From assembly GCF_013267835.1 (NCBI RefSeq), contig NZ_CP053939.1, positions 1,364,001 to 1,428,000 on the forward strand: DNA of 64,000 nucleotides, in the 5' to 3' direction. Position numbers and translations under genes: made by a program. Below the pieces are notes generated by a model, which was not told the origin of the DNA, searched no databases, and saw nothing but the letters and a program-made list of their open reading frames with translations. Positions 9,028 through 19,256 of this stretch are shown piece by piece (the first letter of the stretch is position 1; every line of letters begins with the position of its first letter). The stretch is from Neisseria mucosa. Lineage in GTDB: Bacteria; Pseudomonadota; Gammaproteobacteria; Burkholderiales; Neisseriaceae.

Positions 9028-9080
9028 TATATATTTTGCCTCTTTTTGATATGTTTTTTCTTATTGGTTTTATCAAATAT

Positions 9081-9112
9081 AAAAAAGCGTACCTTGTTAG
9101 GTACGCTTTTTT
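9081..9112. terminator. Bidirectional terminator between ubiT and ccoP
   Basis: AAAAAGCGTACC and GGTACGCTTTTTT pair around a TTGTTA loop, with A-run before and T-run after. It serves both convergent operons. Confidence 0.9.
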
Positions 9113-9127
9113 CAATCCAACTCAAAA

Positions 9128-10474
9128 TTAGAATTTTGCACCGGACTCATTTGCCATAAAGTCTACAGCCGCTTTAACCTCATCGTCACTCAAGCTGCTG
9201 TTGCCGCCTTTGGCAGGCATTGAATTAAAACCTTCAAGCGCGTGTTTGTGCAAAGTGTCTTTACCTTGCTTGATTCGAGGAGCCCAGTCGTCTTTTTTAC
9301 CGACAACAGGTGCACCCGGAATCATACCGCCATGACATGTTTTACAGTTGGCTTCAAAAACAGCTTTGCCATCTACCTTAACCGGAGCCGCTTCTGCTTT
9401 TTCAGCAGGTTTGGCTTCAGCAGCCGGAGCAGCTTTGGCATCTGAAGCAGCTTTATCGGCAGCAGGAGCCGAAGCGGCCGCCGGAGCAGAAGCATCGGCA
9501 GGTTGAGCTGCCGGAGCAGGCTCGGCTTTTTTAGCAGGAGCTTTTTTACCGTCTTTGTTGGACAAACCCCAAACATAGGCAGTCATGATGTGCAGCTTGT
9601 CTTTGTCGAGGAAGTGACCCCAAGCCGGCATTTGACTGTGTCGGCCGTTGGTAATGGTTTCGATAATCGATTTTTGAGTACCGCCCCACAACCATACGTT
9701 GTCGGTCAGGTTCGGAGCAACGCCTTGGATACCTTGACCTTTGTCGCCGTGACAGGTAAAACATCTTGCCGGGGGACCGTTAAACAAGACTTTACCACGT
9801 GCGGCACGTTCTTCATCGTATTGGTCTTTGGATTTGGATAAGGACATGACATAGTGTGCCACATCTTTTACTCGCTCTTCGCCTAATTCAGGACCCCAAG
9901 CCTTCATTGTTGCCGTACGGCCTTTTTCAATGGTTTCCTGAATTTTTTCAGGTTCGCCGCCCCACAACCAATCGTCGTCGGTCAAATTCGGGAAGCCTTT
10001 GGAGCCTTTGGCATCTGAGCCGTGACATTGGATACAGTAGGTATTGAAAAGGTTTTGCGCAATAGCACGGGCTTCAGGATCTTTAGCCACTTTCTCAATC
10101 GGCATATTGGAAAATTTAGCATACGCTTTACCGTATTGCTGATTGGCTTTGGCAACTTCTTCTTCATATTGACCATGGCTGCTCCAGCCCCACAGGCCTT
10201 TGTAATCGCCGATACCTGGATACATAATCAGGTAGCCGACGCCAAACAGCCATGTGCAGACATAAAGCCAAAACCACCAACGTGGCAGAGGGTTGTTGTA
10301 CTCCGAAATGCCGTCCCACTCATGACCTGTGGTTTTTACTTCTTCGCCTTTTTTAGGGCGTTTCACAACGTTTTGCGAAAGCAGAAGCCAAGCCAGGCCG
10401 ATGAAGCTGAGCACGACGATAACGGCAATATATATACTCCAGAAACTACTGGTAAATTGGGATGTTGTGTTCAT
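9128..10474 (-). CDS. ccoP: cbb3-type cytochrome c oxidase subunit III, three-haem form
   Basis: 448 residues, longer than the usual di-haem CcoP of about 300. Two N-terminal membrane segments are followed by cytochrome c domains with CIQCH (147-151) and CFTCH (238-242), then an Ala/Pro/Lys-rich linker (about 309-367) and a third domain with CKTCH (377-381). A tri-haem CcoP is known from N. gonorrhoeae, where the third haem passes electrons to the nitrite reductase AniA. The subunit carries electrons to the CcoN active site in the periplasm. ATG overlaps the ccoQ stop by one base. Confidence 0.95.
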   Translation of the reverse strand: MNTTSQFTSSFWSIYIAVIVVLSFIGLAWLLLSQNVVKRPKKGEEVKTTGHEWDGISEYNNPLPRWWFWLYVCTWLFGVGYLIMYPGIGDYKGLWGWSSHGQYEEEVAKANQQYGKAYAKFSNMPIEKVAKDPEARAIAQNLFNTYCIQCHGSDAKGSKGFPNLTDDDWLWGGEPEKIQETIEKGRTATMKAWGPELGEERVKDVAHYVMSLSKSKDQYDEERAARGKVLFNGPPARCFTCHGDKGQGIQGVAPNLTDNVWLWGGTQKSIIETITNGRHSQMPAWGHFLDKDKLHIMTAYVWGLSNKDGKKAPAKKAEPAPAAQPADASAPAAASAPAADKAASDAKAAPAAEAKPAEKAEAAPVKVDGKAVFEANCKTCHGGMIPGAPVVGKKDDWAPRIKQGKDTLHKHALEGFNSMPAKGGNSSLSDDEVKAAVDFMANESGAKF

Positions 10475-10671
10475 TATTTTGCTCCGTGATCACGGACTGA
10501 CTGAGCTTGATCGTCCTTTTCAGACGGCCTTTGTTCGTCATTATCGAAAATACTGCTGGCAGCATCGTCATAGTTTTTCTTATTGCGTCTATTGAACACA
10601 ATATAGAGGACTAAAATAAAGCTGATAAATACCCAAACAGTAAAGAGCGAGCGAGCCCAGTTAGCGTCCAT
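10474..10671 (-). CDS. ccoQ: cbb3-type cytochrome c oxidase subunit CcoQ
   Basis: 65 residues: one membrane helix near the N-terminus (about residues 8-26), then a basic NRRNKKNYDDAA and a charged tail. This is the small assembly/stability subunit found between ccoO and ccoP. A DUS inside the tail codes for RPSEKD. It is coupled to ccoP by the ATGA-type overlap and sits 4 bp after ccoO. Confidence 0.85.
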   Translation of the reverse strand: MDANWARSLFTVWVFISFILVLYIVFNRRNKKNYDDAASSIFDNDEQRPSEKDDQAQSVRDHGAK

Positions 10672-10675
10672 GATG

Positions 10676-11287
10676 TTACCTTACGTTTTTCAATGCCAAG
10701 CCCAAGCCTTGCAGGTAGGCGATAACAGCGTCCAGCTCTGATTTGTTGGCCAGCATTTCAGGTGCTTTGGCAATTTCTTCATCGCTGTAAGGTGTACCCA
10801 CTTTACGCAGGGCTTTCATATGCGCCACAGTTGCCTCGGCATCGACTTTATTGCGTGCGAGCCATGGGAATGCAGGCATATTGGACTCCGGCACAACGTC
10901 GCGCGGGTTCAGCAGGTGAATGCGGTGCCATTCATCGGAATAACGGCCGCCGACACGAGCCAAATCCGGACCGGTACGTTTAGAACCCCATTGGAACGGA
11001 TGGTCATAAACAGACTCACCGGCAACAGAGTAATGACCGTAACGTTCAGTTTCTGCACGGAATGGACGAATCATTTGAGAGTGGCAGTTGTAGCAGCCTT
11101 CGCGCACATAAATATCGCGACCGGCCACTTGCAGGGCGTTATATGGTTTCACGCCGGGTGCAGGTTCGGTAACTGCCTTGGTGAAGAACAGCGGAACAGC
11201 CTCGATCAGAAGGCCGACGCTGACTACAAGCAGGGTGAATACAATCAGTACACCGACTTTTTCTTCAGCTAATTGTTGTAATTTCAT
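10676..11287 (-). CDS. ccoO: cbb3-type cytochrome c oxidase subunit II (mono-haem)
   Basis: 203 residues with an N-terminal membrane anchor and one haem c site, [11 protein letters not shown], whose context with the later Met is typical of CcoO. It passes electrons from CcoP to the CcoN haem-copper centre. It lies between ccoN (24 bp upstream) and ccoQ, in the normal N-O-Q-P order. Confidence 0.95.
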   Translation of the reverse strand: MKLQQLAEEKVGVLIVFTLLVVSVGLLIEAVPLFFTKAVTEPAPGVKPYNALQVAGRDIYVREGCYNCHSQMIRPFRAETERYGHYSVAGESVYDHPFQWGSKRTGPDLARVGGRYSDEWHRIHLLNPRDVVPESNMPAFPWLARNKVDAEATVAHMKALRKVGTPYSDEEIAKAPEMLANKSELDAVIAYLQGLGLALKNVR

Positions 11288-11311
11288 TTTGGTAGCCTAT
11301 CTTTCTTGTCA

Positions 11312-12745
11312 TTAGTGGTGTTGAGTTTGAGAAACCGCAGGAATCTCAGCATCAACTGCTTTACCACTGATAGCAGTACGGTAAACGTTATATGCCATGA
11401 TGCACATACCGCTCAGGTACAGAAGACCGCCGGTGAAACGAATCATGTAGTAAGGCATGGTACGTTTTACGGATTCAACGAAGGAATAAGTCAGCGTGCC
11501 GTCGTCATTCAAAGAACCCCACATCAGACCTTGCATTACGCCGGCAATCCACATTGCAGCGATATACAGAACCACGCCGATGGTCGCGATCCAGAAATGC
11601 GCCTCAACCAATTTGGTGCTGTACATTTCATTTTTGCCGAACAAGCGGGGAATCATATAGTAAACGGAACCGATGGTTACAAAGCCCACCCAGCCCAATG
11701 CGCCGGCGTGAACGTGTGCAACAGTCCAGTCGGTGTAGTGGCTCAGAGCGTTAACGGTTTTGATAGACATCATCGGGCCTTCGAAGGTAGACATACCGTA
11801 GAAAGACAGAGAAACGATCAAGAATTTCAAAATCGGGTCGGTACGCAGTTTGTCCCATGCGCCGGACAGAGTCATGATACCGTTGATCATACCGCCCCAA
11901 GAAGGCGCAAACAGGATCAAAGACAATACCATACCCAAAGATTGAGTCCAGTCAGGCAATGCAGTGTAGTGCAAGTGGTGAGAACCAGCCCACATATAAG
12001 TGAAAATCAAAGCCCAGAAGTGGACGACGGACAAGCGGTAAGAGTAAATCGGACGGCCTGCTTGTTTAGGGACGAAATAGTACATCATACCCAAGAAGCC
12101 GGCTGTCAGGAAAAAGCCCACCGCATTGTGGCCGTACCACCATTGAACCATCGCATCAATCGCACCTGCGTAAACCGGGTAAGATTTCATCAAACCGGCA
12201 GGGATGCTGATATTATTGACGATGTGCAACAGCGCAACGGCCAAGATAAAGCCGCCGTAGAACCAGTTGGCAACGTAAATATGTTTGATTTTACGTTTGG
12301 CAATCGTACCGAAGAATACGATGGCGTAGGCAACCCACACCAGCGTAATCAAAATGTCGATAGGCCATTCCAACTCGGCGTATTCTTTACCTTGGGTGTA
12401 ACCCATAGGCAAGCTGATGGCCGCAGCCACGATAACGGCCTGCCAACCCCAGAAGGTAAATGCAGGCAGCCAACCGCCAAACAGACGGGTATTACATGTA
12501 CGTTGAACAACGTAGTATGATGTACCGATCAAACCGCAACCGCCGAATGCAAAAATAACCGCATTGGTGTGCAGAGGACGCAGGCGGCCGAAGTGGAACC
12601 AAGGTCCGATATTGGATAAATCGAGGGCAGGAGCAAAAAGCTGGGCAGCGACGATAACGCCGACCAACATGCCCACAATACCCCAAACTACAGTCATGAT
12701 GGCGAACTGGCGCACCACTTTGTAGTTATAAGTTTGTGTGTCCAT
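11312..12745 (-). CDS. ccoN: cbb3-type cytochrome c oxidase subunit I
   Basis: 477 residues from the second in-frame ATG (12745), chosen because GGAG lies 6 bases before it; the first ATG (12757) would add four residues. The protein has about 12 membrane helices and the haem-copper ligands, including the [10 protein letters not shown] region and [11 protein letters not shown]. It is the catalytic proton-pumping subunit of the high-affinity oxidase, normally the only terminal oxidase in Neisseria. First gene of the minus-strand ccoNOQP operon. Confidence 0.95.
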   Translation of the reverse strand: MDTQTYNYKVVRQFAIMTVVWGIVGMLVGVIVAAQLFAPALDLSNIGPWFHFGRLRPLHTNAVIFAFGGCGLIGTSYYVVQRTCNTRLFGGWLPAFTFWGWQAVIVAAAISLPMGYTQGKEYAELEWPIDILITLVWVAYAIVFFGTIAKRKIKHIYVANWFYGGFILAVALLHIVNNISIPAGLMKSYPVYAGAIDAMVQWWYGHNAVGFFLTAGFLGMMYYFVPKQAGRPIYSYRLSVVHFWALIFTYMWAGSHHLHYTALPDWTQSLGMVLSLILFAPSWGGMINGIMTLSGAWDKLRTDPILKFLIVSLSFYGMSTFEGPMMSIKTVNALSHYTDWTVAHVHAGALGWVGFVTIGSVYYMIPRLFGKNEMYSTKLVEAHFWIATIGVVLYIAAMWIAGVMQGLMWGSLNDDGTLTYSFVESVKRTMPYYMIRFTGGLLYLSGMCIMAYNVYRTAISGKAVDAEIPAVSQTQHH

Positions 12746-13077
12746 GGAAGTCTCCATAAATTATGGGTATAAAAAATTTTTATCTCACCCCAACCCCTGC
12801 ATTTACGAAAAGCGCAATACGGCCAAGGCTCAAATTTTTCTAAATTTAACATAGACACCACAACATGCCAAGCAAAATTACATTCCAAATTGCATAAAAT
12901 ATTTAGCAAGACATAAATTCATTTCTTTTATAATCAATAAATTATTAAAATATACGCATTAAATCGGACAGGGTATTTTTTCAAGCCCCCTTTTTCATAC
13001 AGTTTTATTGATATAGATTAAGCCTACCCTTTAAAACCCCTTCTTCTTAATAAACTTTAGCAAATTAACCAATAGCT
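12746..13077. promoter_or_regulatory. Divergent intergenic region between ccoN and the M61 peptidase, with FNR-like box
   Basis: 332 bp, very AT-rich. TTGATATAGATTAA at 13008-13021 matches the FNR consensus with one change in the second half. It is about 260 bp from ccoN and 57 bp from the peptidase gene, and no clear -10 sits 30 bp from it on either strand, so the link to ccoN is weak. No other element is convincing. Confidence 0.3.
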
Positions 13078-14829
13078 ATGATTAATTACAAAATTACTCC
13101 CAACTTTCTGTCTCATGAATGGCACATCACCTTATCATTCACTCAAACCAATGATTCAGAAACAGAAATCAGCTTACCCAACTGGGTTCCCGGCAGCTAC
13201 CTCATCCGTGACTTTGCCCGCCACATCACACACATCAGCGCGCGCTGCAACGGCAAAGCCCAACCGCTGACACAAACCAGCAAAAACCATTGGCAAACCC
13301 CTGCCCTCAGTGGAGCGTGGGAAATTTACTACACTGTTTACGCATTCGACTTATCCGTTCGCGGCTCGTTCCTCAGCACCGAGCGCGGCTTTTTCGACGG
13401 CGCGTGTCTATTCTTAAAAGTCCACGGACAAGAACACCGGCCACATCAAATCGAATTTTCCACCCTGCCGCACACATGGCAGATAGCCACCACCCTGCCC
13501 CAAACCTCGGCGACCACTTTTCAGACGGCCTCATACGCCGAGCTTATCGACCACCCGGTTGAAACAGGCATCATCGAGTTTCTCGAATTTGAAGCACAAG
13601 GCATTCCCCACCGTATTGCATTAAGCGGCATCTATCCCGATTTTGACCGCGCCCGTTTCCTCGCCGATATTCAAAAAATCTGCGAAACCGAGTTGGCGAT
13701 GTTCCCCTCCCCTGCCCCGTTTTCCGAATACCTTTTCCTACTGCATCTAGGCGACAACCTCTACGGCGGACTGGAACACATCAGCAGCACCGCCCTACTC
13801 GCCGACCGCCACAGTCTGCCATCTTACGATATGGGTGAAGCCGACAAAGCCTATACCGAATTGCTCGGCCTCTTTTCCCATGAATACTTCCACGCATGGA
13901 ACGTCAAATCCATCAAACCGGCCGTCTTCGCACCCTACAACCTCGACCAAGAAAACTACACCGAACAACTTTGGGCATTTGAAGGCATTACCTCCTACTA
14001 CGACGACCTCTTTCTAGCCCGAAGCCAAACCATCAGCCCCGAAGCCTACCTCACCCTGCTTGCACAAGGCATAACACGCGTCCAGCAGACACAAGGCCGT
14101 CTGAAACAAACACTTGCCCAATCCAGTTTCAGCGCATGGGACAAGTTCTACAAACAAGACGAAAACAGCCCCAACGCCATCGTCAGCTATTATCAAAAAG
14201 GCGCACTGGCCGCACTTTGCCTCGACCTCATCATCCGTGAAAAAAGCCAAGGCAAATACACCCTCGACAACGTAATGCAGCAACACTATCGCGACTGGTG
14301 CAATACTCATCAAGGCATACCCGAAAAACACTGGCAATCCCGTTGCCAAGAAATGACCGGTTTAAATTTAGAAACCTTCTTTCAGACGGCCTTATACAGC
14401 ACCGAAGACCTTCCGCTCGCAGAATGCCTGCAAAGCGTAGGTGTCAAACTCGACTTTATCCCCCTACCCCGCCAACACGGAGGAGCATTTGCAAGCGAAC
14501 CCCAATCGGTTGCTCCAGCCAACGATTTGGGTGCACGTTTTAAACAAAACAGCGACCATGCCGTCCTGACTCATGTATTCAATGGCGGCAGCGCAGAAAA
14601 TGCCGGACTCTGCCCGCAAGACAAAATCATCGCCTTAGGCGGCTACGCCTGCAACGACCTTGCAGCACAGTGGAGCAAACTGCCTATCGGCACACGCACC
14701 ACCATCCATTTCTTCCGCCAAGGCTTATTGCGCGAGACCAGCATCACAGTCCAAGCAGCAGAAGCCAATACCGCCCTGCTGCACATTACCGATCGCCAAA
14801 AACTCGAAAACTGGTTGTACAATCATTAA
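13078..14829 (+). CDS. M61 family metallopeptidase (glycyl-aminopeptidase type) with PDZ domain
   Basis: 583 residues. The zinc site HEYFH (in FSHEYFHAWNVKSIKP, about residues 267-282) and the downstream FEGITSYYDD supplying the third ligand define family M61. The N-terminal third is the beta-sandwich typical of the family, and a PDZ domain (HVFNGGSAENAGLCPQDKI) lies near the C-terminus. M61 enzymes prefer N-terminal Gly or Ala. No signal peptide is evident, so it is probably cytoplasmic. Two DUS lie in frame. Codon use is like its neighbours. Confidence 0.9.
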   Translation: MINYKITPNFLSHEWHITLSFTQTNDSETEISLPNWVPGSYLIRDFARHITHISARCNGKAQPLTQTSKNHWQTPALSGAWEIYYTVYAFDLSVRGSFLSTERGFFDGACLFLKVHGQEHRPHQIEFSTLPHTWQIATTLPQTSATTFQTASYAELIDHPVETGIIEFLEFEAQGIPHRIALSGIYPDFDRARFLADIQKICETELAMFPSPAPFSEYLFLLHLGDNLYGGLEHISSTALLADRHSLPSYDMGEADKAYTELLGLFSHEYFHAWNVKSIKPAVFAPYNLDQENYTEQLWAFEGITSYYDDLFLARSQTISPEAYLTLLAQGITRVQQTQGRLKQTLAQSSFSAWDKFYKQDENSPNAIVSYYQKGALAALCLDLIIREKSQGKYTLDNVMQQHYRDWCNTHQGIPEKHWQSRCQEMTGLNLETFFQTALYSTEDLPLAECLQSVGVKLDFIPLPRQHGGAFASEPQSVAPANDLGARFKQNSDHAVLTHVFNGGSAENAGLCPQDKIIALGGYACNDLAAQWSKLPIGTRTTIHFFRQGLLRETSITVQAAEANTALLHITDRQKLENWLYNH

Positions 14830-14836
14830 ATAAAAC

Positions 14837-14870
14837 TTCAAACGGCCTGCCACTTCCTAGGCCGTCTGAA
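14837..14870 (+). terminator. Imperfect DUS inverted pair
   Basis: TTCAAACGGCCT (14837-14848, one base off) pairs with AGGCCGTCTGAA (14859-14870). The decayed copy still allows a stem. Confidence 0.55.
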
Positions 14871-14907
14871 ATCAACATATCCATTTAATATAAAGAAAGG
14901 AAAAACG

Positions 14908-15348
14908 ATGCCCATCCGTAAACTGACCGACTCCCTCTATATCGCCCCCCAACTAACCGAAGCTGATGTCCAAGAAGCCGTACGTCTCGGCATCCAAACC
15001 GTCATCTGCAACCGCCCGGACGGCGAAGAAGAAAACCAACCGGCTTTTGCCGAAGTACAAAACTGGTTTAAAGAGACCGGCATCAACCAATTCTCACACC
15101 AGCCCGTTGTCGCGCCTCAAATCAATGCAGCCGATGTTGCAGCCTTCCAAAATCTGTTGCAACAATCTCCAACTCCTATTCTTGCCTTCTGCCGTACCGG
15201 CACCCGTTGCTCCCTGCTTTGGGGTTATCATCAAGTGCAACACGGCGCATCCGTAGCCGAAGTAGTTGCCGCAGCCGAACAGGCTGGCGTCAATCTCAGC
15301 AACTTTGAAGCCCGCCTGCAAGAAGCCAAAGATAAAGGTTTGGCTTAA
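14908..15348 (+). CDS. DUF442 protein, tyrosine-phosphatase-like (NMA1982 homologue)
   Basis: 146 residues, AAAGGA before ATG 14908. It opens with MPIRKLTDSLYIAPQLTEADV and has AFCRTGTRCSLLWGY (Cys 105 region), the Cys-loop of the DUF442/TIGR01244 family, often fused to or beside sulfur-metabolism proteins. The meningococcal relative NMA1982 has a phosphatase fold in its crystal structure. The substrate is unknown; a sulfur transferase role is the alternative annotation. The gene stands alone before a non-coding region. Confidence 0.85.
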   Translation: MPIRKLTDSLYIAPQLTEADVQEAVRLGIQTVICNRPDGEEENQPAFAEVQNWFKETGINQFSHQPVVAPQINAADVAAFQNLLQQSPTPILAFCRTGTRCSLLWGYHQVQHGASVAEVVAAAEQAGVNLSNFEARLQEAKDKGLA

Positions 15349-15385
15349 TACCTAATTTATATAGTAACTAGTAGCCCTTAAGGCC

Positions 15386-15423
15386 ATCAGGCCGTCTGAA
15401 ACCGATTATTCAGACGGCCTGAT
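15386..15423 (+). terminator. DUS inverted pair behind the DUF442 gene
   Basis: ATCAGGCCGTCTGAA and its inverse TTCAGACGGCCTGAT make a 15-bp stem. Confidence 0.7.
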
Positions 15424-15523
15424 TGCCTTAGCTTATTTTTAATTTATTTCCACTATCTTGAAGATATATTTTCTAAATTAAAATAGAATTGACCTGTGTC
15501 AATACCCCAATCCTATTTTCATT

Positions 15524-15529
15524 TATAAT
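15524..15529 (+). promoter_or_regulatory. -10 box of the probable small RNA
   Basis: A consensus TATAAT followed by G lies at 15524-15529. The -35 region (AATACC at 17 bp spacing) is poor, so an activator or an upstream TG-like context may help. Start expected near 15536. Confidence 0.5.
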
Positions 15530-15535
15530 GCCTTC

Positions 15536-15662
15536 CAATGATTCAGGGTCATGCCCGAATCCTCCAGTTTCCTCGATAAGAGCCAGCTCTCTTATTAAAT
15601 GATTTTTCTTTCCTCTTGATGTGTGTGTGTTTGGGTGTGGCTGAGTGCCACCCCCTTTTTTT
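15536..15662 (+). ncRNA. Probable trans-acting small RNA with anti-Shine-Dalgarno motifs
   Basis: No protein fits this stretch. From a TATAAT box the transcript would hold stem 1 (15541-15560), stem 2 ATAAGAG/CTCTTAT (15576-15595), an unpaired CU- and GU-rich stretch (15600-15632), and a strong terminator GGGTGTGGC/GCCACCCCC (15633-15655) with seven T. CCTCC at 15561 and TTTCCTC at 15568 and 15609 are complementary to ribosome-binding sites. The three-hairpin plan and CU motifs resemble the Hfq-bound sibling sRNAs of pathogenic Neisseria (NmsR/RcoF). The identity is not proven; only one copy is seen here. Confidence 0.6.
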
Positions 15663-15677
15663 ATACCTACCCTCTTG

Positions 15678-15706
15678 AAGGCCGTCTGAAACTTTCAGAC
15701 GGCCTT
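15678..15706 (+). terminator. DUS inverted pair before the XRE regulator
   Basis: AAGGCCGTCTGAA and TTCAGACGGCCTT with a 3-nt loop, 15 bp beyond the small-RNA terminator. Confidence 0.7.
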
Positions 15707-15770
15707 TCCTTTCCCCTAGCAAAAATAGTATAAAATCTCCTTATCGTTCAAACCACAAACCCAAAACACC

Positions 15771-16067
15771 ATGGTCAACAAACTCACTCCCCCTCCCAGC
15801 CTGCCCGATCCGCAAGACCTCCGCGCCGTTATCGCCTACAATATGCGCCTCTACCGCGTCAACCACGGCTGGTCGCAAGAAGAACTCGCACGCCAATGCG
15901 GACTCGACCGCACCTACGTCTCCGCCGTCGAGCGCAAACGCTGGAACATCGCCCTTTCCAACATCGAAAAAATCGCATCCGCACTCAAAATTGCCCCTTA
16001 CAAACTTCTCCTTCCACCGCAAGAAATGCTCCGCCAAATGACCGAGCCTGCCGATACCCAAGCCTAA
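15771..16067 (+). CDS. XRE-family helix-turn-helix transcriptional regulator
   Basis: 98 residues. A Cro/CI-type helix-turn-helix fills residues about 22-80: [20 protein letters not shown], then [22 protein letters not shown]. Proteins of this size and pattern include restriction controller (C) proteins and small housekeeping regulators; no restriction genes are nearby. The target is unknown. A TATAAA lies about 40 bp upstream. glnD starts 19 bp after its stop, so the two may be cotranscribed. Confidence 0.85.
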   Translation: MVNKLTPPPSLPDPQDLRAVIAYNMRLYRVNHGWSQEELARQCGLDRTYVSAVERKRWNIALSNIEKIASALKIAPYKLLLPPQEMLRQMTEPADTQA

Positions 16068-16086
16068 TTCACAACCAGACACCATC

Positions 16087-18645
16087 ATGACCGCCGCCCA
16101 ACAAGCCATCCAAACCTACCGGCAGCAAAAAGCCGCAGCAGAAACCGCCTACCGCCAAAACAACCGCCCTACCGTTTACTTCCGCGACCATATCGCCGCT
16201 GCCGAAACCATGCTGCAAACCCTCTGGCAAATCCACTTTCCCGACAGCGACGACATCAGCCTCATTGCCATCGGCGGCTTTGGGCGTTGCGAACTCTATC
16301 CTCATTCTGACTGGGATTTAGCGATTATTTCCACCACACCATTTTCAGACGGCCTGCAACAGCAAACCGCCCAATTTATCCAAACCCTTTGGGACGCACG
16401 CCTCAATCCCGCCATCAAAAGCGGCAGCATAGAAGAAATCCTCCAAAGCACCCAAAACGACATTACCGGCGAAACCGCCTTTCTTGAAGCACGCCATCTC
16501 CAAGGCAATCCCAACCTTACCGCCCAACTTCTAAACAAACTCAACACACGCCGCGACACAGCCGCCTTCATCGAAGCCAAACTCCTCGAAATGGAGCAAC
16601 GCCACACCAAATCCCAAGGCACAGGCGCACAACTCGAACCCAACATCAAAACCTGCCCCGGCGGCCTGCGCGATATCCATACCCTGATTTGGACAGCCAA
16701 AGCACAAGGCATAGACAGTAACCCCACCGCCCTCGTTACCGCCGGCTTCCTCACCCGCGCCGAAGCCGGCATGCTGGCCCACGGCTACCGCCGCCTCGCC
16801 AACATCCGCATTCACCTCCACCTTACCGCCGACCGTCCCGAAGACAGGCTGCTTTTCGACTACCAGTCCCAAGTCGCCGAAAGCTTAGGCTATACCCAAC
16901 CCGACATCCGCGGCAGAAGCGAAGCCCTGATGCACACCTTCTACCGCGCCACCAAAGCCATCAAACAACTCAACGGCATCCTCATTCCGATTCTAAAAAA
17001 CCATCAAACCCCCGGCCGCCTCCAGCACATTCACCCCATCGACAGCCACTACAAACGCATCGGCCACCAAATCGCCACCAACGACCTTGCCCTGTTCGAG
17101 CAAAACCCCGAACACATCTTCACCATCATCCAAACCATGCAGGAGCAAAACATCACCACCATCGAGCCGCAAACCCTGCGCGCATGGTGGGCGGCCACAC
17201 GAAAAATCAACGCCCGTTTCACCCAAAATCCAGAAAACCGCCGCCGCTTCATCCAATTCTTCAAACACGGCACCGGCCTTACCCAAACCCTCCGTTTTCT
17301 CAACCTCTACGGCGTACTGGGCCGCTATCTCCCCGCATGGGAAAAAATCACCGGCCTGCTCCAACACGACCTCTTTCATATTTACCCCGTAGACGACCAT
17401 ATCCTGACCGTCGTCCGCAATATGCGCCGTCTCGCCATCGAAACCCACAGCCACGAAATGCCCGAGGCCAGCGCCATCATGCAGGCCTACCCACGACCGC
17501 ACATCCTCTACACCGCCGCCCTGCTGCACGACATTGCCAAAGGCCGCGGCGGCGATCACGCCAAAGAAGGCATCAAAGACGCCCAACAATTCGCCGCCGA
17601 CCACTACTACACCGAAGAAGAAAGCCACCTCCTCGCATGGCTGGTTGAAAACCACCTGCTCATGTCCACCGTTGCCCAAAAAGAAGACATCCAAGATCCC
17701 CATGTCCTCCAAGCCTTTTGCCGCCGTATTCCCACACGCGAATACCTCGACGCACTCTACCTGCTTACCATTGCCGACATCCGCGGCACCAACCCCAAAC
17801 TTTGGAACACATGGCGCGCCAGCCTGCTCCAAACCCTCTACCACAGCACCGCCGCCGTTTTAAACAGCAAACACCACGATCCCGAACGCCTCCCCAACCG
17901 ACGCGAACAAGCCTCGACCGATCAGCTCACGCGCGCGGCCGTTCCCCTCAAAAACCAACAAAAACTCCGCCGCATCCTCGGCAGCGCATACTACGTCCGC
18001 CATCAAACACGGGAAATCCTCTGGCACACCGCAAACCTCGCCTACGACACCCAAAGTCCGGCCGTCCGTAGCCGTATCCTTCCCCAAAGCAACAGCCTTC
18101 AAGTCATGGTGTTCATGCCCAATGGCGATCGTCTTTTCGCACGCCTCTGCCGCATCTTCAGCAGCCACCGCTTCGACATCCAAGCCGCCCGCGCCTTCAT
18201 TACCGAACACGACTACATCCTTGACACCTTTATCCTCCAACTTCCCGACAATCTCCCACCCGAAGAATATCCCGACCGCCAAAGCGCACTCGAAGCCGAA
18301 CTCAACAGCTTCATCCACGGCAACACCACCGTCCAAAAACAAAGCGGCCGCCCACACATCAGCCGCCGCATCCGCCACATCCCCATCCCTCCTACCGTAA
18401 TCATCACCCCCGAAGAAGATTATCCCGGCTGGCACACCATAGACATCACCGCCGTCAACCGCCCCCACCTTCTCGCCGACATTGCCGAGACCTTCTTCGC
18501 ACACAACATCAGCCTGCGCTACGCCAAAATCACCACCTTGGATCAGCGCATTGAGGACAGCTTCATCACCTACAGCCCATCCCTACAAGACCCGCAAACC
18601 CAAAACACCCTAAAACAAGCATTGATCGAAGTCTTGACCCCATAA
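16087..18645 (+). CDS. glnD: [Protein-PII] uridylyltransferase / uridylyl-removing enzyme
   Basis: 852 residues in the standard order: nucleotidyltransferase ([19 protein letters not shown], residues about 62-80), a linker/uridylyltransferase-associated region ([13 protein letters not shown]), an HD phosphohydrolase domain ([17 protein letters not shown]) and two C-terminal ACT domains that bind glutamine. It senses nitrogen by adding or removing UMP on PII. All key motifs are intact. It follows a small XRE gene. Confidence 0.95.
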   Translation: MTAAQQAIQTYRQQKAAAETAYRQNNRPTVYFRDHIAAAETMLQTLWQIHFPDSDDISLIAIGGFGRCELYPHSDWDLAIISTTPFSDGLQQQTAQFIQTLWDARLNPAIKSGSIEEILQSTQNDITGETAFLEARHLQGNPNLTAQLLNKLNTRRDTAAFIEAKLLEMEQRHTKSQGTGAQLEPNIKTCPGGLRDIHTLIWTAKAQGIDSNPTALVTAGFLTRAEAGMLAHGYRRLANIRIHLHLTADRPEDRLLFDYQSQVAESLGYTQPDIRGRSEALMHTFYRATKAIKQLNGILIPILKNHQTPGRLQHIHPIDSHYKRIGHQIATNDLALFEQNPEHIFTIIQTMQEQNITTIEPQTLRAWWAATRKINARFTQNPENRRRFIQFFKHGTGLTQTLRFLNLYGVLGRYLPAWEKITGLLQHDLFHIYPVDDHILTVVRNMRRLAIETHSHEMPEASAIMQAYPRPHILYTAALLHDIAKGRGGDHAKEGIKDAQQFAADHYYTEEESHLLAWLVENHLLMSTVAQKEDIQDPHVLQAFCRRIPTREYLDALYLLTIADIRGTNPKLWNTWRASLLQTLYHSTAAVLNSKHHDPERLPNRREQASTDQLTRAAVPLKNQQKLRRILGSAYYVRHQTREILWHTANLAYDTQSPAVRSRILPQSNSLQVMVFMPNGDRLFARLCRIFSSHRFDIQAARAFITEHDYILDTFILQLPDNLPPEEYPDRQSALEAELNSFIHGNTTVQKQSGRPHISRRIRHIPIPPTVIITPEEDYPGWHTIDITAVNRPHLLADIAETFFAHNISLRYAKITTLDQRIEDSFITYSPSLQDPQTQNTLKQALIEVLTP

Positions 18646-18697
18646 AGGCCGTCTGAACATCTTAAAAACATAGGGTGAGCATTTTTTGCTCACCCTA
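18646..18697 (+). terminator. DUS and hairpin behind glnD
   Basis: A single DUS (18646-18657) overlaps the end of glnD. It is followed by an 11-bp perfect hairpin, TAGGGTGAGCA / TGCTCACCCTA (18671-18697), with a T-rich loop but no T-run after it. Confidence 0.6.
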
Positions 18698-19051
18698 ATC
18701 ACATCCAAATATATAAACATCCTAAATATACCCTTCTCAAACACTCAAGAAATCCAAAGCCTTAAAATTCAAAATCAGACCTTTACTATGACATAAAACT
18801 ACATTCTAAAATCATAACCCATATGAATATAATTCTAATAACAAATTTTCATTCACCTATTACACCAAACCCTCTTTAAAAATCCTTCCTGCCAAATCTT
18901 TTCCCCATTTATATTCAAACAAAATACGTATGCAAAATAAAATCTATAAAAAACAAAATAATAAAATCAAAAAATATTAAACTCACCGATTAATCCAAAA
19001 AATCACCGCCCATCCAAACCAATTAACATATTATTAAATTAAACTAAATTC

Positions 19052-19126
19052 TGACAAAAAACGTCACACACCCAAACTCGCACACATCCCCTGTCACAAA
19101 AAACACAAAACTGACAAAAAACGTCA
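19052..19126 (+). promoter_or_regulatory. Repeated palindromes upstream of pilE, likely activator sites
   Basis: TGACAAAAAACGTCA occurs at 19052-19066 and again, identical, at 19112-19126, exactly 60 bp apart. Each has inverted arms TGAC/GTCA. A degenerate core ACAAAAAAC lies between at 19096-19104. Distance to the -24/-12 promoter (about 160-225 bp before the start) suits an enhancer-binding activator. The rest of 18698-19437 is AT-rich with no gene. Confidence 0.55.
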
Positions 19127-19256
19127 ACCGCCCTATTTCCCTAAAATCCTGAAACTTTCAAACAAAACCTCATAAAACTTAAAAATTAAAAAATAAACCC
19201 AATAAAAACAATAAACAAAAAATAAAAAATAAAATTTTTAACCAGTTTTGCGCACT

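Noticed and set aside
11306..12520. Long plus-strand open frame of 404 codons opposite ccoN
   Set aside because: It is the antisense shadow of ccoN, His/Arg-rich with no known motif and no ribosome site.
18698..19051. Possible silent pilin cassettes upstream of pilE
   Set aside because: The DNA is AT-rich and has no pilin-like reading frame or shared blocks with pilE.
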